In this document: piece by piece, positions 8,145 through 16,603 of the stretch
Layout of the letters: each line of letters starts with the position of its first letter
Numbering within the stretch: the stretch's first letter is position 1
Assembly: GCF_001552435.1 (NCBI RefSeq)
Contig: NZ_BCRE01000004.1
Span: 41,094-105,093 of the forward strand
Source of the DNA: Kribbia dieselivorans NBRC 106261
GTDB lineage: Bacteria; Actinomycetota; Actinomycetes; Actinomycetales; Dermatophilaceae
DNA: 64,000 bases
Reading direction: 5' to 3'
Position numbers and translations under genes: made by a program
The notes under the pieces: generated by a model
Told to the model about the DNA's origin: nothing
The model's input: only the letters and a program-made list of their open reading frames with translations
Database searches by the model: none

Positions 8145-9311
8145 GTGGACTTCGATCTGACCGAGGATCAACAGGAGATTCGAAAGGCCGTGCGCGAACT
8201 CGCGGGCACCTTCGATGACCAGTATTGGATGGAGAAGGACCTCGCGCACGAGTTCCCCACCGAGTTCTACGAGGCGTTCGCCAAGGGTGGTTGGCTCGGG
8301 GTGACCATGCCCGAGCAGTACGGCGGTCATGGCATGGGCATCACCGAGGCCTCGATCCTCCTCGAGGAGGTCGCTGCCTCCGGCGCCGGCATGAACGGGG
8401 CCAGCTCGATGCACCTGTCGATCTTCGGCATGCACCCGGTCGTCGTGCACGGCTCCGACGAACTCAAGGCCCGCACGCTGCCGCGCATCGTCAATGGTGA
8501 CCTGCATGTCTGCTTCGGGGTGACCGAACCCGGCGCCGGCCTGGACACGACGAAGATCACGACGTTCGCCAAGCGCGACGGCGACGACTACGTCGTCAAC
8601 GGCCGCAAGGTCTGGATCTCGAAGGCGATGGAGTCCGAGAAGATCCTGCTCCTGACGCGCACCACCAAGGCCGAGGACGTCGAGAAGAAGACCCAGGGCA
8701 TGACCCTGTTCCTGACCGACCTCGACCGCGACAAGGTCGAGATCCGCCCCATCAAGAAGATGGGTCGCAACGCGGTCACCTCCAACGAGCTGTACATCGA
8801 CAACCTGCGCATCCCGGCGGAGGATCGTGTCGGCGAGGAGGGGCAGGGCTTCAAGTACATCCTCGACGGGCTCAACCCGGAGCGGATGCTCGTCGCCGCC
8901 GAAGCCCTCGGCATCGGTCGCGCAGCGCTGCGCACGGCCGTGAAGTACGGCAACGACCGTGAGGTGTTCGGCCGCCCGATCGGCAAGAACCAGGGCATCC
9001 AGTTCCCGCTGGCCGACTCGCTCGCCCGACTCGACGCCGCCGAGCTCGTCCTGCGCAAGGCCACGTGGCTGTACGACATCGGTCGCCCGTGTGCCAAGGA
9101 GGCCAACATGGCCAAGTACCTCTGCGCCGACGCCGGCTTCGAGGCCGCCGATCGTGCCGTGCAGACCCACGGCGGCATGGGCTACTCGGAGGAGTACAAC
9201 GTCTCGCGTTACTTCCGGGAGTCACGTCTGACCCGGATCGCCCCGCTCAGCCAGGAGATGGTTCTCAACTACCTCGGCGAGCACGTCCTCGGCCTTCCCC
9301 GGAGCTACTGA
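8145..9311 (+). CDS. Acyl-CoA dehydrogenase
   Basis: A 388-residue full-length acyl-CoA dehydrogenase. Flavin-binding segments CFGVTEPGAGLDTT and VNGRKVWISKAMES are present, the REVFGRPIGKNQGIQFPLAD helix is typical, and the C-terminal region RIAPLSQEMVLNYLGEHVLGLPR keeps a glutamate where GGTNEIQ normally carries it. It therefore looks catalytically competent and should introduce an alpha,beta double bond in an acyl-CoA, passing electrons to ETF. GTG 8145 is the start, following AAGGAAGGG. It opens an operon whose next members (SDR, thiolase, CoA-transferase-like) overlap by one to four bases. A perfect GntR operator lies immediately upstream. Confidence 0.88.
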   Translation: MDFDLTEDQQEIRKAVRELAGTFDDQYWMEKDLAHEFPTEFYEAFAKGGWLGVTMPEQYGGHGMGITEASILLEEVAASGAGMNGASSMHLSIFGMHPVVVHGSDELKARTLPRIVNGDLHVCFGVTEPGAGLDTTKITTFAKRDGDDYVVNGRKVWISKAMESEKILLLTRTTKAEDVEKKTQGMTLFLTDLDRDKVEIRPIKKMGRNAVTSNELYIDNLRIPAEDRVGEEGQGFKYILDGLNPERMLVAAEALGIGRAALRTAVKYGNDREVFGRPIGKNQGIQFPLADSLARLDAAELVLRKATWLYDIGRPCAKEANMAKYLCADAGFEAADRAVQTHGGMGYSEEYNVSRYFRESRLTRIAPLSQEMVLNYLGEHVLGLPRSY

Positions 9312-10060
9312 TGTTTGAACTCACCGGGCGTACTGCCCTCGTTACCGGAGCCGGAGGCGGCATCGGCGCCGCCGTGGCTCGTGCCTTCGGAGCCGCCGGA
9401 GCCGCGGTGATGGTCACCGACGTCAACGAGGAGGCTGCGGCTGCCGTCGCACAGGTGATCCGTGATGCCGGCGGTGTCGCGCAGCACGCGGTCCTCGATG
9501 TCCGCAACGCCGAACAGGCCGCAGCCGCCGTCGAGGGCGCCGCCGCCCTGGGCGACGGGCACGTGCACATCCTCGTCAACAACGCCGGCGCCATTGCGCC
9601 CGCGATGTTCCCCAACATGGACGAGGACTCGTTCCGTCGCGTCATCGACATCCACCTCATCGGCAGCTACGTCTGCAGCAAGGCCGTGCTCGACAAACTG
9701 CCCCAGGACGGTACCGGCCGGATCATCAACGTCACCTCCGCGGCGGGCCTGACCGGCACGATCGGGCAGGCCAACTACGGGGCGGCCAAGGCGGGCATCA
9801 TCGGCCTGACGAAGTCGCTGGCCAAGGAGCTGGCGCGGCGCCAGGTGACGGTCAACGCCATCGCCCCGCTGGCGGCCACGGCGATGACCGAGACGGTGCG
9901 CACCAACGAGAAGCTCTCGGCGAAGAACCTCGCCCGGGTGGCACTGGGCCGCTGGGCCGAGCCCGACGAGATCGCGCCGACCTTCGTGTTCTTCGCCTCC
10001 GACGGAGGTTCATACATCACCGGGCAGGTCCTGCCCGTCGACGGCGGGACGGTCATCTGA
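9311..10060 (+). CDS. SDR-family 3-hydroxyacyl-CoA dehydrogenase (FabG-like)
   Basis: A 249-residue classical SDR with a canonical active site: TGAGGGIGAAVA Rossmann motif, NNAGAIAP, the serine in VTSAAG, and the YGAAK tyrosine-lysine pair. Its context between an acyl-CoA dehydrogenase and a thiolase makes a 3-hydroxyacyl-CoA dehydrogenase role more likely than a fatty-acid synthesis reductase. The ATG overlaps the upstream stop by one base, and its own stop overlaps the thiolase ATG by one base, so the three genes are co-translated. The cofactor preference (NAD or NADP) cannot be read with certainty, although the Asp in VTDVNEE at the end of beta-2 favours NAD. Confidence 0.85.
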   Translation: MFELTGRTALVTGAGGGIGAAVARAFGAAGAAVMVTDVNEEAAAAVAQVIRDAGGVAQHAVLDVRNAEQAAAAVEGAAALGDGHVHILVNNAGAIAPAMFPNMDEDSFRRVIDIHLIGSYVCSKAVLDKLPQDGTGRIINVTSAAGLTGTIGQANYGAAKAGIIGLTKSLAKELARRQVTVNAIAPLAATAMTETVRTNEKLSAKNLARVALGRWAEPDEIAPTFVFFASDGGSYITGQVLPVDGGTVI

Positions 10061-11262
10061 TGGCACGCACGATCAACGGTCCGTTCATGACCCACTCCCG
10101 CGAGGTCCTCATCACCGAGGCGGCGCGCACGCCGTTCGGTCGCTCGCACGCCGAGAAGGGCTGGTTCCGCGACGTCCACCCGAACGAGATGCTCGGCCGG
10201 GTCTACACCGAGCTCCTCACCCGATCCGGCATCGAGCCGATGACCGTCGAGGACCTCATCGTCGGGTGCACCGCGCCCTTCGGTGAGCAGTCCCGCAACA
10301 TCGGTCGCAACGCCTGGCTGCAGGCGGGCTACCCGCCCGAGGTGCCCGCCGTGGTGCTCGACCGTCGCTGTGGCTCGGCCCAGACCGCCATCGAGATGGG
10401 CGCCTCGCTCGTCGGCACCGGCACCCACGAGGTCGTCATCGCCGGAGGCGTGGAGCACATGGGTCACGTGCCGATCAACTCGCCGGCGAAGCTCGAGGAG
10501 TTGTACGGCGTGGCCTGGCCGCCCGCCCTGCGCGAGCGGTACGACTTCGTCCACCAGGGCGAGAGCGCCGAACTCATCGCCGACCGCTGGGGCATCACCC
10601 GCGAGGACATGGACGCCTTGGCCGTCGAGTCCCACCGGCGCTCCGTCGAGGCCCAGAATGACGGGCGGTTCGCGGGCGAGATCATCCCGATGGAACTGGA
10701 CGGCGAGATCCGCACCAGCGACCAGACCGTCCGCCCCGGTACCTCGATGGAGACCCTCGCCGGGCTCAAGCCGGCCTTCCGCCCGGAGGGTGGGCGGGTC
10801 ACCGCCGGCTCCTCTTCACCGATCTGTGACGGCGCCAGCGGGGTGCTGCTCGCGTCCCGCGACGCCGTCAACCAGCACGGTCTGCGTCCCCGGGCGCGCA
10901 TCGTCGACCACACCACGGTCGGCGTCGACCCGATCATCATGCTCACCGGACCGATCCCGGCGACCCGCAAGTTGCTGGAGCGCAACGGGCTGACGATGGC
11001 GGACATCGACCTCGTCGAGATCAACGAGGCCTTCAGCTCGGTGGTCATCGCCTGGGAGCGCGAGCTCGGCGCGGACATGTCCAAGGTCAACGTCAACGGC
11101 GGCGCCATCGCCCTGGGGCACCCCGTCGGCGCGACCGGCGCTCGCCTCGTGGGCACGGCCGTGGCCGAACTGGAGCGTCGCGACGGCGAACTCGCCCTGA
11201 TCACCATGTGCTGTGGCGGCGGCATGGGCACCGCGACGTTGGTTCAGCGGGTCGAGTCGTGA
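10060..11262 (+). CDS. Acetyl-CoA C-acyltransferase (thiolase)
   Basis: A 400-residue thiolase. The nucleophilic cysteine is in LDRRCGSAQTA (about residue 107), the catalytic histidine in GGAIALGHPVGATG, and the second cysteine in MCCGGGMGTA close to the C-terminus. It should cleave a 3-ketoacyl-CoA with CoA, releasing acetyl- or propionyl-CoA at the end of each beta-oxidation turn. An internal ATG at 10087 is a possible alternative start, but ATG 10060 overlaps the preceding stop by one base, in keeping with the coupled operon. Its stop overlaps the GTG of the next gene by four bases. Confidence 0.9.
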   Translation: MARTINGPFMTHSREVLITEAARTPFGRSHAEKGWFRDVHPNEMLGRVYTELLTRSGIEPMTVEDLIVGCTAPFGEQSRNIGRNAWLQAGYPPEVPAVVLDRRCGSAQTAIEMGASLVGTGTHEVVIAGGVEHMGHVPINSPAKLEELYGVAWPPALRERYDFVHQGESAELIADRWGITREDMDALAVESHRRSVEAQNDGRFAGEIIPMELDGEIRTSDQTVRPGTSMETLAGLKPAFRPEGGRVTAGSSSPICDGASGVLLASRDAVNQHGLRPRARIVDHTTVGVDPIIMLTGPIPATRKLLERNGLTMADIDLVEINEAFSSVVIAWERELGADMSKVNVNGGAIALGHPVGATGARLVGTAVAELERRDGELALITMCCGGGMGTATLVQRVES

Positions 11263-12509
11263 CCCCGGAGCTGCGTGACCTCATCGCGCCGGGAGCCGGC
11301 GTGTGGTGGAGCCAGACGAGCGCCGAACCGACTCCGTTGGTCCACGCCCTGCTGGATCTCGCACCCGAGCTCGTCGACGTCACCGCCTTCATCGGCATGA
11401 CGTGGGACAAGCGCGTGGCCACGCAGCTCCCGCCGCAGATTCGAGCCCTGTCCTACGGCGCGCTGGGCGACCTGCGTCACCTCAGCGCGGCGGGCCGGTT
11501 GGAGGTCGTGCCCTGTCACTTCTCCAACCTGCCGCGGCTGTTCGCCCAAGGTCGACTCCCGCACGACGTCGGTCTGATCCAGGTCTCACCCCCGGATGCC
11601 GACGGCAACTGCTCGCTGGGGACCGGTGTCGACTACGTCGCCGACGCGATCGCCCACACCCCGGTGCTCATCGCCGAGGTCAACCACCAGATGCCCGCCA
11701 CCGTCGGATCGGTGCGCCTCCCGCTGAGCCGGTTCGCGGCCACCGTCGAGACCGACCGCCCGCTGCTGCAGGCCCCCGAACGATCTCCCGGAGCCGTGGA
11801 GCTCGCGATCGCGGGTCACGTCGCCGACCTCGTCGAGGACGGCGACACGATCCAGGTCGGGGTCGGCGTCATCCCGTCGGCCATCCTGGACGCGCTGTCC
11901 GGGCACCGCGATCTGGGCCTCCATTCGGGACTGATCTCCGATCCGGTGCTGCGGCTGGTGCAGGCCGGGGCCCTGACCGGGGCCCGCAAGGAGATCGACC
12001 CGGGCATGATGGTCACCGGCGCCGCATTGGGCTCGACCGAGCTCTACGCGTGCCTGGGCGACCTGCCGGTGCAGTTCCGGCCCGTCAGCTACACCCACGC
12101 GCCGACCACCTTGGCCCGACTGCGCTCCCTGGTCTCGATCAACTCGGCCATCGAGGTCGACCTCACCGGCCAGGCCGGCAGCGAGGTGCGAGGCACGACG
12201 TATGTCGGGGCCATCGGCGGCCAGACCGACTTCTCCCGGGCGGCGGCCCAGACCGGCGCGCGCTCGATCATCGTGCTGCCCGCCACGAGCAAGGGGAAGT
12301 CCACCATCAAGGCGCACCTGGAGTTCGGCGCGATGTCGACCTCCCGCGCCGACATCGACGTGGTGGTCACCGAACACGGCGCCGCCCATCTGACCGGGTG
12401 CTCCCTGCCCGAACGAGCGCGCCGCCTCATCGAGGTAGCCGCCCCCGAACACCGTGAGCAGCTCGAGCGCTCCGCCCAGGTCGACCGCGCCGCGGTCCCG
12501 ACCCGCTGA
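11259..12509 (+). CDS. Acetyl-CoA hydrolase/CoA-transferase family protein
   Basis: A 416-residue member of the acetyl-CoA hydrolase/transferase (Cat1/4-hydroxybutyrate CoA-transferase) family. Family landmarks are the N-terminal domain with IQVSPPDADGNCSLG, the INSAIEVDLTGQ segment whose glutamate is the likely CoA acceptor, and GAIGGQTDFSRAA near the C-terminus. These enzymes move CoA between acids such as acetate, propionate or succinate. Here it could activate the pathway acid by transfer, or recycle CoA from a released short acid. GTG 11259 overlaps the thiolase stop by four bases. The donor and acceptor acids are not predictable from the sequence alone. Confidence 0.82.
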   Translation: MTPELRDLIAPGAGVWWSQTSAEPTPLVHALLDLAPELVDVTAFIGMTWDKRVATQLPPQIRALSYGALGDLRHLSAAGRLEVVPCHFSNLPRLFAQGRLPHDVGLIQVSPPDADGNCSLGTGVDYVADAIAHTPVLIAEVNHQMPATVGSVRLPLSRFAATVETDRPLLQAPERSPGAVELAIAGHVADLVEDGDTIQVGVGVIPSAILDALSGHRDLGLHSGLISDPVLRLVQAGALTGARKEIDPGMMVTGAALGSTELYACLGDLPVQFRPVSYTHAPTTLARLRSLVSINSAIEVDLTGQAGSEVRGTTYVGAIGGQTDFSRAAAQTGARSIIVLPATSKGKSTIKAHLEFGAMSTSRADIDVVVTEHGAAHLTGCSLPERARRLIEVAAPEHREQLERSAQVDRAAVPTR

Positions 12510-12520
12510 AAGGAATCACC

Positions 12521-13444
12521 GTGACGACGACAGCCCTGCCCAAGAAGGTCCAGATCCGTGAAGTCGGCCCCCGCGACGGCTTCCAGAACGAGCCCGAGAG
12601 CATCCCGACCCCGGACAAGGTGCGGCTCATCAACGCGTTGGGGGCCGCCGGCTTCAAGCGCATCGAGGTCGCCAGCTTCGTGCGCCCCGACGTCATTCCG
12701 CAGCTCGCCGACGGGGTCGAGGTGCTGCAGCAGATCGACGTTCCCAAGGACGTGCGCCTCATGGTGCTCGTGCCGAACAGCAAGGGCCTGGACAACGCGC
12801 TGCGGTACCGCGACCTGTTCCACGACGTCGTCATCTTCGTCTCCGGCTCTGAGACCCACAACCGCAAGAACGTCAACCGCACGATCGCCGAGACGATGGC
12901 CGACAACGAGGTCATGGCCCAACGCATCGTCGCCGAGGGGCTCAAGTGCGCGGCGGTCATCGCGACCTCGTTCGGCTGCCCGTTCGAGGGGCACGTCGAC
13001 ATGCAGCACGTCCTCGACCTGGCCGAACGGTTCGCCGCCGCCGGGGCCACCGAGATCGGGTTCGGCGACACCACCGGCATGTGCAACCCGGCCTACTCGC
13101 GGGCCTTCTTCACCCGAGCCCTCGAACGACTCTCCGGTGTGGAGGTGACCGCCCACTTCCACAACACCCGTGGGCAGGGGCTGGCCAACGCCTACGCCGC
13201 CCTCGAGGCCGGGTGCACGAGTTTCGAATCGAGCTTCGGTGAGCTCGGCGGCTGTCCGGTGCCGGCCGGTTCGACCGGCAACATCGCCACCGAGGACCTC
13301 GTGAGCATGTTCCACGAGATGGGCGTGGACACCGGGCTCGACCTGGGCAACGTCATCGACGCCGCGCGCCAGGCGCAGTCGGTGCTGGGCCGGAAGCTGA
13401 CCAGCCACTCCATCGTTGCCGGCCCCGTCACCTGGCACAACTGA
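12521..13444 (+). CDS. Hydroxymethylglutaryl-CoA lyase-like enzyme
   Basis: A 307-residue TIM-barrel lyase of the HMG-CoA lyase/DRE-TIM family. The family-defining motifs are visible: REVGPRDGFQNE (catalytic Arg-Asp), HFHNTRGQGLAN (metal-binding HxH), and GGCPVPAGSTGNIATED with the catalytic cysteine. HMG-CoA lyase splits 3-hydroxy-3-methylglutaryl-CoA into acetyl-CoA and acetoacetate, the last step of leucine and isoprenoid acid breakdown. No biotin-dependent methylcrotonyl- or geranyl-CoA carboxylase is present in the window, so the HMG-CoA (or a similar 3-hydroxy-3-alkyl diacid thioester) may arise directly from a methyl-branched substrate. Start GTG 12521 follows AAAGGA. Confidence 0.87.
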   Translation: MTTTALPKKVQIREVGPRDGFQNEPESIPTPDKVRLINALGAAGFKRIEVASFVRPDVIPQLADGVEVLQQIDVPKDVRLMVLVPNSKGLDNALRYRDLFHDVVIFVSGSETHNRKNVNRTIAETMADNEVMAQRIVAEGLKCAAVIATSFGCPFEGHVDMQHVLDLAERFAAAGATEIGFGDTTGMCNPAYSRAFFTRALERLSGVEVTAHFHNTRGQGLANAYAALEAGCTSFESSFGELGGCPVPAGSTGNIATEDLVSMFHEMGVDTGLDLGNVIDAARQAQSVLGRKLTSHSIVAGPVTWHN

Positions 13445-13475
13445 CCTTCACCACACACTCACACGGGAGAGAAAC

Positions 13476-14237
13476 ATGACTGCACGCGTCGCCATCGTCA
13501 CCGGTGGTGCCCAGGGCATCGGCCGGGGCATCGTCGAGTCACTCGTCGCACAGGGCCACACCGTGGCCATCGCCGACCTCAACGGCGAGACCGCCACCAG
13601 CACGGCCAAGGAGGTCGCCGCAGCCTCGGGCGGCAACGTCATCGCGGTGCGCATGGACGTCACCGACACCGACTCGGTGCGCTCGGCCGTCGCCGAGGTC
13701 GAGCAGCAGCTCGGCCCGGTCGAGGTCCTCGTCAACAACGCCGGCTGGGACGACTTCATGCCCTTCGTCAAGACGAACGAGGAGTTCTGGGACAAGATCC
13801 TCGACATCAACTTCAAGGGCGCCCTGCGGGTCATCCAGGCGGTCGTGCCCGGCATGATGGAGCGCGGTTTCGGCCGGGTCGTCAACATCGGCTCCGACGC
13901 CGGTCGGGTCGGATCGTCGTTGGAGGCCGTGTACTCCGGCTCCAAGGGCGGCATCATCGCCTTCACGAAGACGCTGGCCCGCGAGGTGGCCACGAAGGGC
14001 GTCACCGCGAACACGGTCTGCCCGGGCCCGACCGACACCCCGGCGCTGCGCAACTTCACCCAGGCCTCCGGCCAGGACGCCGACAAGGTCATCGCCGGCA
14101 TGACCCGCGCTGTGCCGATGAAGCGACTGGGCACGCCGAGTGACATCGGCCCCGCCGTGGCGTTCTTCGCCTCCGACGGCGCCGGTTTCGTCACCGGCCA
14201 GACGCTGTCCGTCAGCGGCGGCCTGACGATGGCCTGA
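13476..14237 (+). CDS. badH: SDR, BadH-like 2-hydroxycyclohexanecarboxyl-CoA dehydrogenase
   Basis: A 253-residue classical SDR. The hallmark NNAGWDDFMPF, the SDAGRVGSSLEAVYSGSKGG active-site stretch and the C-terminal TGQTLSVSGGLTM closely resemble what I recall of BadH of Rhodopseudomonas palustris, which oxidises 2-hydroxycyclohexanecarboxyl-CoA to the 2-keto compound. Rossmann motif TGGAQGIGRG and the Tyr/Lys pair are intact. ATG 13476 follows GGGAGAG. It lies next to a BadK-like hydratase and in the same cluster as a BadI-like ring hydrolase, which supports an alicyclic substrate, although this SDR subgroup also contains enzymes of other beta-oxidation-like pathways. The gene symbol is by analogy. 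Confidence 0.78.
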   Translation: MTARVAIVTGGAQGIGRGIVESLVAQGHTVAIADLNGETATSTAKEVAAASGGNVIAVRMDVTDTDSVRSAVAEVEQQLGPVEVLVNNAGWDDFMPFVKTNEEFWDKILDINFKGALRVIQAVVPGMMERGFGRVVNIGSDAGRVGSSLEAVYSGSKGGIIAFTKTLAREVATKGVTANTVCPGPTDTPALRNFTQASGQDADKVIAGMTRAVPMKRLGTPSDIGPAVAFFASDGAGFVTGQTLSVSGGLTMA

Positions 14238-14267
14238 GTGGCCCAGTCCGAAGCAAAGGATTCGACC

Positions 14268-15050
14268 ATGACAGAACACAACTCCGCCGTCGGTTGGGCC
14301 GTTCCCGAGCCGGGCATCATGCTCGTCACGCTCCAGCGCCCACCGGCCAACGCCCTGGGCCCGGTCATCATCGAGGGCGTCGAGGCCGCGCTGGCCGAGG
14401 CCGACCGCCGCGGTGACATCAAGATCGTCGTCATCGCCTCGGACCTGCCCGGGGTCTTCGCCGCCGGTGCCGACATCAAGCACATGTCCAACATCGATGC
14501 CGCCTCCTTCACCGCCTACGGTGACGGTCTGCGGGCGACGTTGGACCGCCTGACCGGCACCGACTACATCACGGTGGCGGCCATCGAGGGACTTGCCCTC
14601 GGTGGTGGCCTGGAGTTGGCCATCGCCTGTCACCTGCGGGTGGCGGGCCGAGACGCCAAGCTCGGTCTGCCGGAGGTCAAGCTCGGCCTGATCCCGGGCG
14701 CCGGTGGCACGCAGCGGCTGCCGCGGCTGGTCGGTCGCGGACGCGCCCTGGACATCATGCTGACGGCGCGGCAGGTGCCGGCCGACGAGGCCCACGTCAT
14801 GGGTCTGGTCGACCGGCTCGTCGAGCCCGGCACGGCCGTCGAGGAGGCGCTGACCCTGGCGCGCGGACTGTGCGGCATGTCGCAGCCGGCGCTCAAGGCC
14901 ATCGTCCGCACGGTCGACGCGTCCTTCGACACCGCCATCGACGAGGGCTTCCGCTACGAGATCGAGCAGGAGCAGGAGTTGTTCGAGCACGGTGAGGCGC
15001 AGGAGGGGCTGTCCGCCTTCCTCGGCAAGCGCGCCCCCGAGTTCGCCTGA
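14268..15050 (+). CDS. Enoyl-CoA hydratase (BadK-like)
   Basis: A 260-residue crotonase with both hydratase glutamates: GGGLELAIA and GLPEVKLGLIPGAGG. The sequence AAGADIKHM forms part of the oxyanion hole. Overall it resembles housekeeping enoyl-CoA hydratases and BadK, the cyclohex-1-ene-1-carboxyl-CoA hydratase; the FAAGADI start of the loop and PGAGGTQRLPR are common to both. ATG 14268 is preferred over GTG 14238 because AAAGGA sits eight bases upstream. It directly follows the BadH-like SDR (30-base gap), so hydration followed by oxidation of a ring is a reasonable reading. It ends the operon; a hairpin follows at 15078-15112. Confidence 0.83.
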   Translation: MTEHNSAVGWAVPEPGIMLVTLQRPPANALGPVIIEGVEAALAEADRRGDIKIVVIASDLPGVFAAGADIKHMSNIDAASFTAYGDGLRATLDRLTGTDYITVAAIEGLALGGGLELAIACHLRVAGRDAKLGLPEVKLGLIPGAGGTQRLPRLVGRGRALDIMLTARQVPADEAHVMGLVDRLVEPGTAVEEALTLARGLCGMSQPALKAIVRTVDASFDTAIDEGFRYEIEQEQELFEHGEAQEGLSAFLGKRAPEFA

Positions 15051-15077
15051 GCGCAGTTCCCTCGGCCCCACCCGGCG

Positions 15078-15112
15078 CGGGTCGGCCACCACGCGTGGTC
15101 CTCGCCGACCCG
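15078..15112. terminator. Hairpin after the hydratase gene (terminator candidate)
   Basis: A 9-bp perfect outer stem (CGGGTCGGC / GCCGACCCG) encloses the palindrome ACCACGCGTGGT. It lies 28 bases after the stop of the hydratase gene and before the regulated livK promoter. There is no T-run, which is common for actinobacterial terminators. It probably ends the 8145-15050 operon, although a regulatory role is possible. Confidence 0.5.
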
Positions 15113-15219
15113 AATCGGGTGGGGTCAGGTATCGCCCTCGTTCGACGCTCCGGCGTGCGTGGGCGACTCACCCCAGTGGGGGAGGTGGATGACCCCATCG
15201 GGGGATGCTCTCCCATTGT

Positions 15220-15230
15220 TGGTCAGACCA
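15220..15230. promoter_or_regulatory. GntR/FadR-type operator, copy 4 (perfect), upstream of livK
   Basis: TGGTCAGACCA is a perfect TGGTC-N-GACCA palindrome, and the symmetry extends to TTGGTCAGACCAA. It lies 71 bases before the start of the solute-binding protein gene in a 251-base non-coding gap, followed by an A-rich stretch that may hold the -10 element. It implies that transport is induced together with catabolism. Confidence 0.72.
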
Positions 15231-15301
15231 AAATAAAGGCATGCCACACCGGTGGCATCGAATCACTGTGAGCCCCGAGCTCCATGACCCCGAGGTGTCC
15301 G

Positions 15302-16534
15302 ATGAAGTGCACTCGTTCGACGTTCATCATCTCTGCCCTGGCCGTGTCCGGCCTGCTGGCCGCGTGCGGTAGCCCGCAGAGCGCCGGTGACGGAAACTCC
15401 GCCGATGGGGAGGCCGTCAAGGTTGCGGTCATCCCGCCCTCGAGCGGTGCCCTGGCCCAGTTCGGCCAGGACGCCTACGCGGCGTGGCAGTTCGCCGCCG
15501 ACGAGGTCAACGCGGCCGGCGGGATCGACGGCCGCAAGGTCGAGATCATCAAGATGGACACCGACGCGACCCCGGCGACGACGCTGCGGGCGGCCCGCGA
15601 GGCCGTGAACCAGAAGGACGCCAAGTTCATCGGCGGCGTGATGACCTCCACCGAGCACGGCGCCCTCAACGCCCAGCTCGAGGGCCTCGGCGCGCTGTCG
15701 TTCAACGGCCTGGGCAAGGACGACGCCCTGACCGGCAAGGACTGCAACGCCAACGCCTTCCGCGTCGTGCAGTCCACGACCATGGACATGAACGCCGTCG
15801 CCGAGGGCCTGAGCAAGCTGCCCGCGGCCACGTGGGACATCCAGGCCGTCGACTACTCGACCGGTCACACCTCCGCCAAGGTGTTCAAGGCCGCCGCCGA
15901 CAAGGGCGGCAAGAAGATGGGCATCGAGCAGTTCGCGCCGCTGAACACGACGGACTTCGGGTCGTACATCTCGAAGCTCAAGGGTAGCGATGCCGACGGC
16001 CTCTTCGCCGTGGAGTACGGCGCCGACGGTGTCGCCTTCGTCAACCAGATGGCCCAGTTCAACCTCTCCAAGAAGTACGACACCGTGCTCGGCTTCAACA
16101 TGGTCTCGGAGCCGTTGTTCAAGGCCCTCGGCGACAAGATCGTCGGCTTCAACAACAACCTCGGGTACGACGTCAACTCCGACGAGCCGAAGAACCAGGA
16201 GTTCGTCAAGGCCTGGGCAGAGAAGCACGACGGGGCGCGCCCGTACTACGTGGTGGCCGACAACTACCTCTCCGCCCAGACCCTCTTCGAGGGCGTGCGC
16301 AAGGCCGGCAGCGCCGACCCCGAGAAGGTCAAGGAGGCGCTCAACGACCTGACGTTCAACAGCATCGCGGGCGAGGTCACCATGCGCGGAGCCGACCACC
16401 AGTTGATTCGCCCGTCCTACCTCGGCCAGGTCGTCAAGGACGACAAGGGCACGGCCGGTCTGGGCTGGAAGATCCTGCACAAGGCCGACGGCGCGACCAT
16501 CGCGGGCGACCCCAGCCCCGACTGCACACTCTGA
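15302..16534 (+). CDS. livK: Liv-type ABC transporter substrate-binding lipoprotein
   Basis: A 410-residue periplasmic-binding-protein-fold lipoprotein (type I, branched-chain amino acid/HAAT family). The signal peptide ends in a lipobox, SGLLAAC, so the mature protein is lipid-anchored at Cys21 or close to it. Two lobes follow, beginning KVAVIPPSSGALAQFG. ATG 15302 is preferred over 15284 because it gives a normal lipoprotein leader and has GAGGT upstream. It is the first gene of a five-gene importer operon that continues into catabolic genes. Members of this family in catabolic clusters often bind aromatic or alicyclic carboxylates rather than amino acids; that is inferred here. Confidence 0.88.
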   Translation: MKCTRSTFIISALAVSGLLAACGSPQSAGDGNSADGEAVKVAVIPPSSGALAQFGQDAYAAWQFAADEVNAAGGIDGRKVEIIKMDTDATPATTLRAAREAVNQKDAKFIGGVMTSTEHGALNAQLEGLGALSFNGLGKDDALTGKDCNANAFRVVQSTTMDMNAVAEGLSKLPAATWDIQAVDYSTGHTSAKVFKAAADKGGKKMGIEQFAPLNTTDFGSYISKLKGSDADGLFAVEYGADGVAFVNQMAQFNLSKKYDTVLGFNMVSEPLFKALGDKIVGFNNNLGYDVNSDEPKNQEFVKAWAEKHDGARPYYVVADNYLSAQTLFEGVRKAGSADPEKVKEALNDLTFNSIAGEVTMRGADHQLIRPSYLGQVVKDDKGTAGLGWKILHKADGATIAGDPSPDCTL

Positions 16535-16561
16535 TCGAGTGCGTCCCCACTCGATTGACGT

Positions 16562-16588
16562 CGGGCGGGCCTGGACCGGGCCCGCCCG
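16562..16588 (+). promoter_or_regulatory. Intercistronic hairpin between livK and livH
   Basis: A perfect 10-bp stem (CGGGCGGGCC / GGCCCGCCCG) with a 7-base loop lies in the 69-base gap between the binding-protein gene and the first permease gene. Such hairpins commonly protect the upstream message or partly terminate transcription, giving an excess of binding protein over membrane subunits. The downstream genes lack any other visible promoter. Confidence 0.6.
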
Positions 16589-16603
16589 GGAGAGGAGAAC
16601 GAC

